Assembly: GCA_964577825.1 (NCBI GenBank)
Contig: CAZOBJ010000006.1
Location: forward strand, 1-60,810
Length of the DNA stretch: 60,810 nucleotides
Direction of reading: 5' to 3'
Origin: CAZOBJ01 sp964577825
GTDB lineage: Bacteria > Planctomycetota > SZUA-567 > JAFGNG01
This document shows positions 8,760-15,692 of this stretch, one piece after another (position 1 is the first letter of the stretch; every line of letters begins with the position of its first letter). The position numbers were made by a program, and so were the translations under genes. The notes beneath the pieces are model-generated. The model saw only the letters and a program-made list of their open reading frames with translations. It made no database searches and had not been told where the DNA came from.

Positions 8760-10352
8760 GTGAGCGAATCTTCCCAGGTCGCCGGCGGCGCATACCGCTA
8801 CCCGCCCGACCAGGACAAGATCGAGCGCATCCTCGCCCTTCGGGCCCGGCTCGGGGACCGGTTCCCTCGGTACGCCGTGTTCGTGGTCGCGTACAACGCG
8901 CAGAGCACCATCGCCTCGGTGCTCGCGCGCATTCCCCCGCCGATTCTGGACCTGCTCGAAGAGGTGTACGTGTTCGACGACTTCTCCACGGACCGCACCG
9001 CCGCGGTGGCCGAGCGGGTCAAGGCCCGCGCCGGGATCCCGAAGCTCAACATCTACCGCAACCGGCGCAACTACGGGTACGGCGGCAACCAGAAGATCGG
9101 GTACGACTACGCCCTGCGCCGGGGGTACGATTTCGTGATCCTGCTCCACGGCGACGGCCAGTATCCGCCCGAGTACCTCCCGGACCTGATGCTGCCCACC
9201 CTCGAACAGGGGGCCAAGGTGGTCTTCGGCTCCCGGATGCTGGAGAAGGGCGCCAGCCTGCGCGGCGGCATGCCCCTGTACAAGTACGTGGGCAACCGGG
9301 TGCTGACCGTATTCGAGAACTTCGTGCTCCACACCCGCTATTCGGAGTACCACTCCGGGTACCGCTGCTACGCCACCGAGGTGCTCAGGCAGATCGCGTA
9401 CAACCTGAACACCGATGACTTCCACTTCGACACGCAGATCATCACCCAGTGCCGGGCCCTGGGCGTGCCCATCCACGAGGTGCCCGTGCCCACGTTCTAC
9501 GGCAACGAAATCTGCCACGTGAACGGCATGCTGTACGCCCTCAACGTGGTGCTGTCCGTGCTCGACTATCGCCTCCACCAACTCGGGCTCACCCGCAAGG
9601 CCCGGTACGAGATCAAGCGCCTGCCCCGGTACGAGATCAAGCGCCATCCCACGAGCAGCCAGAGCCGCCTCCTCGCCCGCGTGCGCGCGGGCGCGCGGAT
9701 CCTGTACGTGCGCGGGCACGACGAGGCCATTGCCCGCGGCCTGCGGGACAAGGGGTGCACGGTCATCGGCGTGGGCCAGGCCGAGGCGCCCGACGACCCG
9801 GACGCGTTCGACGCGTACCACCCCCGCGACCTGGAGCGCCCCCTGGACCTGCCCGAGCCGCGGCGGTTCGACTACGTGCTCCTGCCCGACGTGATCGAGC
9901 ACGTGCGCAACGCACAGCGTCTGCTCGCAGAGGTGCGCCGGTACCTGGGCCCGGACGGGCGGCTCCTGGCCAGCACCGGGAACATCGCCCTGTGGCTCAT
10001 GCGCCTCTCGCTTCTCTGCGGCCGGTTCGAGTACGGCGAGCGCGGACTGCTCGACCGCACGCACGTGCATCTGTACACCGTGGTGACGTTCCGGGAGCTC
10101 TTGGCCGACGCGGGGTACCGGGTGGTGGACGAGGCGTTCACGCCCGTTCCGTTTGAGCTCGTGTTCCGGTCCACGGGCCGCAGCCGCCTGGTGAGCGCCT
10201 GCACCTACGCCTACCAGGCTTTCGCGCGCGTGTGGCCCAGGCTCTTTGCGTACCAGACCCTGGTCACGGCCGCCGACGCCCTGCTCGCGCCCGAGGCGGG
10301 CGGACCGCCCGACGCGGGCCCCAACCCCGAGCCTTCGCGCGCCGCGCCCTGA
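8760..10352 (+). CDS. GT2 glycosyltransferase fused to SAM-dependent methyltransferase
   Basis: A 530-residue two-domain protein. Residues about 40-290 are a GT-A family 2 transferase like dolichol/polyprenyl-phosphate mannosyltransferases, with FVVAYNAQSTI, the DDFSTD nucleotide-sugar motif and HGDGQYPPEYL. Residues about 305-490 are a class I methyltransferase: glycine-poor motif I near ILYVRGHDEAI, then FDYVLLPDVIEHV and LGPDGRLLAST. The start is GTG at 8760 behind GGAGGAG. The linker contains a 24-base tandem duplication. Fusions of this layout probably transfer a sugar to a lipid carrier or glycan and methylate the product, but the acceptor is unknown. No transmembrane helix is evident. 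It sits just after the hppA terminator and converges with the GT39-type gene. Confidence 0.88.
   Translation: MSESSQVAGGAYRYPPDQDKIERILALRARLGDRFPRYAVFVVAYNAQSTIASVLARIPPPILDLLEEVYVFDDFSTDRTAAVAERVKARAGIPKLNIYRNRRNYGYGGNQKIGYDYALRRGYDFVILLHGDGQYPPEYLPDLMLPTLEQGAKVVFGSRMLEKGASLRGGMPLYKYVGNRVLTVFENFVLHTRYSEYHSGYRCYATEVLRQIAYNLNTDDFHFDTQIITQCRALGVPIHEVPVPTFYGNEICHVNGMLYALNVVLSVLDYRLHQLGLTRKARYEIKRLPRYEIKRHPTSSQSRLLARVRAGARILYVRGHDEAIARGLRDKGCTVIGVGQAEAPDDPDAFDAYHPRDLERPLDLPEPRRFDYVLLPDVIEHVRNAQRLLAEVRRYLGPDGRLLASTGNIALWLMRLSLLCGRFEYGERGLLDRTHVHLYTVVTFRELLADAGYRVVDEAFTPVPFELVFRSTGRSRLVSACTYAYQAFARVWPRLFAYQTLVTAADALLAPEAGGPPDAGPNPEPSRAAP
9601..9645 (+). repeat. 24-base tandem duplication in the GT2-methyltransferase linker
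   Basis: Bases 9601-9621 recur identically at 9625-9645, period 24, in frame. The protein reads RYEIKRLP then RYEIKRHP at the junction of the two enzyme domains. It looks like a recent slippage or duplication that lengthened a basic linker. Confidence 0.9.
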
Positions 10353-10388
10353 CCGCACCGGGCTACATGGAGCGACCCGGCGCTTCGC

Positions 10389-11723
10389 TCAACTTTCTTC
10401 GGACGTTTTCGAGGTGGCGGCGGATTCGTCCCGCGCCGACCGCGGCGCCCGCGCGAACAGCGCGCCTGCGTACAGCACGGCCACGGGCTCCACGAACGGG
10501 ATCCGGTACCGAAGCTCCGAGAAGACCATCGCGTGCATGAGCCCCGCACCCAGCACCATGAGGAAGAGCCCGGCGAAAAGGGCCCCGTCGCGCCGGGCCC
10601 ATCGCAGCGCGCCCCCCAGGGCCGCGGCGAACAGGATCGAGCCCCAGATCCAGCTCACGGCCACCTTCCACCGCGAGGAGTGGATCCGCCCCGCGGGCAA
10701 GAGCCGCATCCCCGGCTGGAAGAAGTGCGCGAACTTGTACGCGCCCAGGCGCAGCGCGTCCCACGGGTGTTCGCGGATGTAGCGCATCCCCTCAGCCTGG
10801 AACTTGAGCGCACGCTCCCAGGGCGGCAGGTGCTTGTACTTCTCGTACAGCTCGGTGCGGTGCCGGTGCGCGGCCTCGTCGGCGCGGTCGTATGCGTGCG
10901 GGTCGTCGGTCTCGTACATCGTCAACAGCCATGGGTTCCACCCCCAGTACACGTTGTACTGGGCCGCCGTGGTGGTGGGAAGGAACACACCCAGGGTCCG
11001 GCGGTTGTACTCCATCCACGGCGTAAGGGTCACGAACGCGGCCGCGAGCATCCCCGCCACGAGCGCGAGCTCGCGCCGACGCCCCCACAGCGCGCGCACC
11101 GTCCACACGAGGGCGAAGGCCATGCCCACCACAAGCAGCGTGGGCCGAGTCATGCCGGCCGCGCCCAGGCAAACGCCCAGCACCGCCGCGCCCATGACGT
11201 GCGGCCGCTGCAGCGACCGGTGCCAAAACCACAGGCTCGCCACGACCAGGAACGTGGACAGGGTCTCGGTCATCAGCCATCCGGTGTGGTAGATGAGGTA
11301 TGGGCTGGCCGCGCCGAACAGGCCCGCGGCCAGGCCCGCGCGCGGACCCCACCGCTGTGCGGCCAGCCACGCCAGCACGCACACCCCCGCCGCGTCCAGC
11401 ACGGCCTGCGCGACCACGGCCCCGCGCCAGCCCAGGCCCACCTTGTAGAGCAGGCACAGGAACGCCGGGTACAGGGGCGCACGGCCCGTGGCCGCGGGCG
11501 CCTCGTGGGCGGGCCGCGGGCCGAACAGGTTGCGCCCGTCCTGGCGCACGAAACCCCGGCCCGTGCAGATGGCGCGAGCCAGGTCGTCGTACTCCCGGGC
11601 ATCCGCGCGCCCGATCTGCGCCATGGGAATGGTGAGCACGTACGGCAGGCGCGCGGCCAGGGACACGGCAAACACCGCGGCCAGGAGCACGCGCCCGGAG
11701 AGTCGTATCCGCCGGATGGCCAT
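10389..11723 (-). CDS. GT39-type membrane glycosyltransferase (ArnT/PMT-like)
   Basis: A 444-residue polytopic membrane protein with many hydrophobic segments. The first periplasmic loop is acidic (RADAREYDDLARAI), as expected for lipid-linked-sugar transferases of the GT-C fold (PMT_2 / GT39 / GT83). Such enzymes move a sugar from a polyprenyl-phosphate donor to a lipid or protein outside the membrane. The start is the ATG at 11723 with GGAG upstream; the open frame continues upstream only as GC-rich noise. It is monocistronic on the minus strand and convergent with the GT2-methyltransferase gene, which could make the polyprenyl-phosphate sugar it needs. The acceptor cannot be inferred. Confidence 0.8.
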   Translation of the reverse strand: MAIRRIRLSGRVLLAAVFAVSLAARLPYVLTIPMAQIGRADAREYDDLARAICTGRGFVRQDGRNLFGPRPAHEAPAATGRAPLYPAFLCLLYKVGLGWRGAVVAQAVLDAAGVCVLAWLAAQRWGPRAGLAAGLFGAASPYLIYHTGWLMTETLSTFLVVASLWFWHRSLQRPHVMGAAVLGVCLGAAGMTRPTLLVVGMAFALVWTVRALWGRRRELALVAGMLAAAFVTLTPWMEYNRRTLGVFLPTTTAAQYNVYWGWNPWLLTMYETDDPHAYDRADEAAHRHRTELYEKYKHLPPWERALKFQAEGMRYIREHPWDALRLGAYKFAHFFQPGMRLLPAGRIHSSRWKVAVSWIWGSILFAAALGGALRWARRDGALFAGLFLMVLGAGLMHAMVFSELRYRIPFVEPVAVLYAGALFARAPRSARDESAATSKTSEES

Positions 11724-11781
11724 GGACCTGACTCCGCAAGAGGGCCCGGCGGTCCGCCGGGCCCGGGTCGAGGGCCGCCCA

Positions 11782-11810
11782 ACCGTACGTAGGGCCGCGC
11801 CGCGTGTCAA
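11782..11810 (-). promoter_or_regulatory. Predicted promoter of the GT39-type gene
   Basis: Minus strand: -35 TTGACA (11810-11805), 17-base spacer, -10 TACGGT (11787-11782). About 60 bases before the start codon at 11723. It is divergent from the promoter at 11827-11855. Confidence 0.55.
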
Positions 11811-11826
11811 CCCGGCCCGGTCCGGC

Positions 11827-11855
11827 TTGACTTGCCTCTCCGGGGCGGTCATAAT
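11827..11855 (+). promoter_or_regulatory. Predicted promoter of the 11921-18373 unit
   Basis: -35 TTGACT (11827-11832), 17-base spacer, -10 CATAAT (11850-11855). Its start would be near 11862, about 60 bases before the small membrane protein gene. It is one of the best promoter matches in the window. Confidence 0.65.
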
Positions 11856-11920
11856 ACCCGCGTATGCGCTCGCGCCCGTTGCGCGATCCGCCCCGCTCTC
11901 GCGTTCGGAGGGCTTCGCAC

Positions 11921-12124
11921 ATGAGCCCGAAGCAGGATATGCGCGACATCCAGTCCGCCTTGCGCACGATCCGCGACTACCACCGCCGCCAGGCCCCGCA
12001 GGGACGGTGGCGGCTGGATGATCCGGTGTGGAAACTCGCGCTCCAGGGCATGGCGGTCTTCGCCGTCGCCTTTGTGTGCGGCCTCGGCGCGGGCGTGTTG
12101 TACGAGGTTCTGACCGGGGGCTGA
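11921..12124 (+). CDS. Small single-span membrane protein
   Basis: A 67-residue protein that I do not recognise. A charged, helix-forming N-terminus (MSPKQDMRDIQSALRTIRDY) precedes one transmembrane segment of about 20 residues near the C-terminus (LALQGMAVFAVAFVCGLGAG). The start at 11921 is chosen for GGAGG 7-8 bases upstream; an upstream in-frame ATG at 11864 would begin at the transcription start itself. It is the first gene after a good promoter and 33 bases before the RACo-like gene. A membrane anchor or partner for a neighbouring protein is possible, but nothing in the sequence shows it. Confidence 0.6.
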   Translation: MSPKQDMRDIQSALRTIRDYHRRQAPQGRWRLDDPVWKLALQGMAVFAVAFVCGLGAGVLYEVLTGG

Positions 12125-12157
12125 GGCCCCCGCCCGCGCTGCGAGAAGGCCCGGTCC

Positions 12158-13978
12158 ATGCCCACGGTACGCTTCCTTCCCAGTCAGGCCGCCGGCACGG
12201 TGTCGGCCGGGCTGACGCTGCTCGAGGCCGCCCGCCACCTGGGCGTCGAGATCCCGGCCGCCTGCGGGGGCAAGGGCCTATGCGGCAAGTGCCGGATTCG
12301 CGTGCTCGAAGGCGAGGTCGCGCCCGCCCGCGGGCACGAATGCCCGCTCTCTCCGGCCGAGCTCGCATCGGGTTGGCGACTCGCGTGCCTGGCGCGCGTG
12401 CACGACGACCTGGTGGTCGAGGTCCCGGCCGCGCCCGCGCGCACCGTGATCCTGACCGAGTTCGGCCGCACCGAGGTGCCGCTGGAGACGAACCTGCGCG
12501 CCGCGCGCGTGTCTATGCCCGCGCCGTCCCTGGACGACCAGGCCGCGGATCTGGAGCGCCTGGGCCGCGCGCTCGGGCTGCACGCGGGTCCGAACGCCGC
12601 GGTGCCGGTGCTCCGCGAGCTTCCGCACGTCCTGCGCCGCCACGAATGGGAGGTGCAGGCGGTCCTGCTCGGCGACGAGCTCTTGCATGTGGAGGCCCCG
12701 GACGGCGGGCCCCTCTTGGGCCTGGCCGTGGACCTGGGCACGACCACGGTGGCCGCCGACCTCGTGAACCTGGGAACGGGCGAGGACCTGGCTACGGCGA
12801 GCTGCGCCAATCCCCAGGCCGTGCACGGCGACGACGTCATCAGCCGCATCGAGCACGCCGCCCAGAGCCCGGAGGCGCTCGCCGAGCTCCAGGGCCTGGC
12901 CGCCGAGGCGGTCAACGACGTGGCCGCCCGGGCCGCCGAGGCCGCGGGCGCCGCGCCCGAGCGAATCTTCAAGGTGGTCGTGGCGGGCAATACCACGATG
13001 CAGCACCTGTTCCTGGGCCTCTCGCCCCAAGGCATCGGCCGGACGCCGTTCGTCGCCGTACAGCGCCGGGGCGCGAGCCTGCCCGCCTACGCCCTGGGCC
13101 TGCGCACCGCGCCCCACGCGCGCCTGTACGTCATGCCGTCGATCTCCGGGTACGTGGGCGGAGACGTGGTGGCGGGGCTGCTCGCCCACGAGGTGCACCG
13201 CAGCGCGCACACGATTCTCTACATCGACATCGGCACGAACGGCGAAATCGCCCTGCGCGCGAACGGACAGACCTACGCGTGCAGCACGGCGGCCGGCCCC
13301 GCGTTCGAGGGCGCGCGCATCTCCTGCGGCATGCGCGCGGCGAGCGGCGCCATCCTGCACGTGGCCTCGGACACGGATGACTTGCGCATCGAGACCGTGG
13401 ACCGGGAGCCTGCGCGCGGGATGTGCGGCACGGGCCTGTTGGACGCCGCGGCCACGTTCCTGGACCTGGGGCTCTTGGACGACACCGGCCGCCTGCTTGC
13501 CGACAGCGAGCTGCCCGCGGCCATGCCCGTTGCGGTCCGCGCGCGCATGGACACGGGCGACTCCGGGCCCGGCGTGGTCTTGGCCGCCGCGCCGGGCGGG
13601 CCGCGCGTCGTGCTCACCCAGGCCGACCTGCGCGAGCTGCAGCTGGCCAAGGGCGCGGTGGCGGCCGGGGTGGGGGTGCTTCTCGAACACGCGGGGTGCA
13701 CCGAGGCGGACATCGACACCGTGCTCCTGGCCGGCGCGTTCGGGAGCTACTTGCGCCCGCAGAGCGCGCAGCGGGTCGGCCTCATCCCGCCCGAGGCGAG
13801 GCTCGACCGGGTCGCCTTCGTGGGCAACGCGGCCCTGGCCGGGGCGCGTGCGGCGCTCCTGAACGTCTCGCGCCGCGCCGCGGCCGAGGCGCTCGCCCAG
13901 GAGGTCCGCTACGTCGAGCTCTCCGGGCGGGCGGACTTCCAGGCCCGGTTCATGGAGACCATGCACTTTCCTGCCTGA
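12158..13978 (+). CDS. RACo-like corrinoid activation/regeneration protein (2Fe-2S plus ASKHA ATPase)
   Basis: A 606-residue protein like reductive activators of corrinoid methyltransferases (DUF4445 / RACo). The N-terminal ferredoxin domain binds a 2Fe-2S cluster through Cys36, Cys42, Cys45 and Cys77 (CGGKGLCGKC, then RLACLAR). The rest is an ASKHA-fold ATPase: LAVDLGTTTVAADLV near 190, VAGNTTMQHL, DIGTNGEIAL and a late LLAGAFGSYL block. These proteins use ATP to drive one-electron reduction of inactive Co(II) corrinoid to Co(I). No corrinoid protein or MtrH-type methyltransferase is encoded here. The window does hold two URO-D-fold proteins, a fold shared with MtaA/MtbA methyltransferases. 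The downstream lipoprotein and glycan genes do not explain it. Confidence 0.9.
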   Translation: MPTVRFLPSQAAGTVSAGLTLLEAARHLGVEIPAACGGKGLCGKCRIRVLEGEVAPARGHECPLSPAELASGWRLACLARVHDDLVVEVPAAPARTVILTEFGRTEVPLETNLRAARVSMPAPSLDDQAADLERLGRALGLHAGPNAAVPVLRELPHVLRRHEWEVQAVLLGDELLHVEAPDGGPLLGLAVDLGTTTVAADLVNLGTGEDLATASCANPQAVHGDDVISRIEHAAQSPEALAELQGLAAEAVNDVAARAAEAAGAAPERIFKVVVAGNTTMQHLFLGLSPQGIGRTPFVAVQRRGASLPAYALGLRTAPHARLYVMPSISGYVGGDVVAGLLAHEVHRSAHTILYIDIGTNGEIALRANGQTYACSTAAGPAFEGARISCGMRAASGAILHVASDTDDLRIETVDREPARGMCGTGLLDAAATFLDLGLLDDTGRLLADSELPAAMPVAVRARMDTGDSGPGVVLAAAPGGPRVVLTQADLRELQLAKGAVAAGVGVLLEHAGCTEADIDTVLLAGAFGSYLRPQSAQRVGLIPPEARLDRVAFVGNAALAGARAALLNVSRRAAAEALAQEVRYVELSGRADFQARFMETMHFPA

Positions 13979-13996
13979 TCGAAGAGGGAAGAGACC

Positions 13997-14551
13997 ATGC
14001 GCATCATCCGCTTGACACTCGCCGGTTTGCTGGTCCTCGTTTGCGCGGCCTGCGAACCGGAAGGCGACCGGAAGTTCGGCTACCTGCTCGGCGGCCCCAA
14101 GGAGACCGAACCGTATCTGCTCGACACGGTGACCGAGCGACCGGTGCCCCTGCTCCTGGACGAGGAGGCCAGCGACCCGGAGGCCCTGCAGAGCTTCCGC
14201 GCGCTCAAGAAGGGCATCCTGTACGGGAACGCCGACGGCGAGGGCATCTATCTGTTCGGGGAGCGCGACCCGGAGACCGGCCGCCTGGCCCTGCATCACT
14301 GGTATATCGTCACGCCCTTCATCGAGTGGCGGTCCGCGCCCGGGTCCCGTTCGCGCGCTCACTCGCGCACGCAGTTGACCCCGGACGACTTCGCAGTCGA
14401 GCCGTACTGGGACGTGCGCGCCCATCAGAAGACCAAGCAGGAGGAGGACGCCCCCTCCTGGCATCGTCCGGAGAGCTGGGAGGACATGGACATCCGCGGC
14501 GACCGCGACGCCCCGGGCAGCCCCTGGTGGCGCCGGGGAGGACCGTTCTGA
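13997..14551 (+). CDS. Hypothetical lipoprotein
   Basis: A 184-residue secreted lipoprotein of no family I know. The signal peptide ends in a lipobox, LVCAAC, with the modified Cys near residue 19. The mature part is acidic in its first half. The tail is rich in Trp, Arg and Pro (SWEDMDIRGDRDAPG, then PWWRRGG). A GAAGAGGG-type ribosome site precedes the ATG. It lies 18 bases after the RACo-like gene and 37 bases before the WecA-type gene, so it probably shares their transcript. A role in envelope glycan assembly is only a positional guess. Confidence 0.75.
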   Translation: MRIIRLTLAGLLVLVCAACEPEGDRKFGYLLGGPKETEPYLLDTVTERPVPLLLDEEASDPEALQSFRALKKGILYGNADGEGIYLFGERDPETGRLALHHWYIVTPFIEWRSAPGSRSRAHSRTQLTPDDFAVEPYWDVRAHQKTKQEEDAPSWHRPESWEDMDIRGDRDAPGSPWWRRGGPF

Positions 14552-14588
14552 CCGGCCGGACGTCAGCAACAGGAAAGCGGCGCAGACC

Positions 14589-15692
14589 ATGAACGGGGCG
14601 CTGGGACTCGTTTTTTTCGGGCTGTTCGCGGCCGGGCTTCTCGTGTGCGCGATGCTCGTGCCCCTGGCCCGGCGCCTCGCCCTGCGCGTGGGCCTGGTGG
14701 ACCATCCGGGCGCGCGCAAGATCCACGCCCGCCCCATTCCCTACGGCGGCGGCATCGCCATCTTCGTTAGCTTTCTCGTCGTGCTGGTGGGCGCCTACCT
14801 GCTGGCGGTGTTCGGCCAGCGTCTGGCGTGCATGCAGGGGGTGCGCGCGCAGTTCGCGCCCTACCTGGGCGGGCTGGTTCTCGGCGAGACCCTGCGCCGG
14901 GTCGCCGCGCTCCTGGGCGGAGGCGCGCTCGTGTTCGCGCTGGGCCTGGTGGACGACCGCCGCGGCATGGGGAGCGGCCCCAAGCTGGCGGTCCAGTGCC
15001 TGGCCGCGCTCCTGCTGTGGGCCTGTGGGATCCGCATCACCCTGTACCTGGAGAGCACGGTCCTCGGCCTCCTGATCACCGTGCTGTGGGTCGTGGGCAT
15101 CACCAACGCGATGAACCTGCTCGACAATATGGACGGCCTGTCCGCGGGCGTGGGCGCCATCGCCGCGTGCATGCTCTGCGCGGTGGCCCTGCAGACCGGA
15201 CAGATGTTCCTGGCCGCGGTCCTGGTGGTGCTCGTCGGGGTGCTCGCGGGGTTCCTCTTCTACAACTTCGCGCCCGCCAGCGTGTTCATGGGCGACGCGG
15301 GCGCGCTGTTCCTGGGCTACATCCTGGCCGCGCTCGCGGTCGCCGGCGAGTACCGCACCGAGGGCGGCCCGGCGCTGGCGGTGGTCATGCCGCTTGTCGT
15401 GTTCGCCATTCCCATCTTCGACACGGCCACCGTGATGCTCATCCGCTACCGGCGGGGCCGGCCGCTCATGCAGGGAGACCGCAATCACTTCAGCCACCGG
15501 CTGGTGCGCCTGGGCATGACCACGCGCGAAGCGGTGCTCACCATCTACGTGCTCTCCGCGACCGTGGGCCTGTCGGCCGTGCTGCTCGTGCGCCTGGAGG
15601 TCACCGGCGGGGCGCTGGTCCTGTTGCACACCGCCGGGATCCTGGTGGTGGTGGGCCTGCTCGAGCACGCCGCGCGCAGGAGCCGGTCGTGA
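14589..15692 (+). CDS. WecA/TagO-type undecaprenyl-phosphate sugar-1-phosphate transferase
   Basis: A 367-residue polytopic membrane enzyme of the MraY/WecA family that loads the first sugar-phosphate of a polymer onto undecaprenyl phosphate. Family blocks: DHPGARKIHARPIPYGGG after the first helix, the DDRRGMGSGPK cytoplasmic loop with the Asp-Asp pair, NLLDNMDGLSAG, FMGDAGALFLGY, and GDRNHFSHRL near the end, which carries the His-rich loop. About ten membrane segments fit the family. It overlaps the next gene, an O-antigen-ligase-like protein, by GTGA, indicating coupled translation and a shared polymer. UDP-GlcNAc is the commonest donor in the family; the actual sugar is unproven. Confidence 0.92.
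   Translation: MNGALGLVFFGLFAAGLLVCAMLVPLARRLALRVGLVDHPGARKIHARPIPYGGGIAIFVSFLVVLVGAYLLAVFGQRLACMQGVRAQFAPYLGGLVLGETLRRVAALLGGGALVFALGLVDDRRGMGSGPKLAVQCLAALLLWACGIRITLYLESTVLGLLITVLWVVGITNAMNLLDNMDGLSAGVGAIAACMLCAVALQTGQMFLAAVLVVLVGVLAGFLFYNFAPASVFMGDAGALFLGYILAALAVAGEYRTEGGPALAVVMPLVVFAIPIFDTATVMLIRYRRGRPLMQGDRNHFSHRLVRLGMTTREAVLTIYVLSATVGLSAVLLVRLEVTGGALVLLHTAGILVVVGLLEHAARRSRS

Noticed and set aside
6816..10358. 1180-codon minus-strand open frame opposite hppA and the GT2-methyltransferase gene
   Set aside because: Its composition is dominated by His, Gly, Arg and Ala with no motif, while the opposite strand codes two well-recognised proteins. Antisense codon-position effect.
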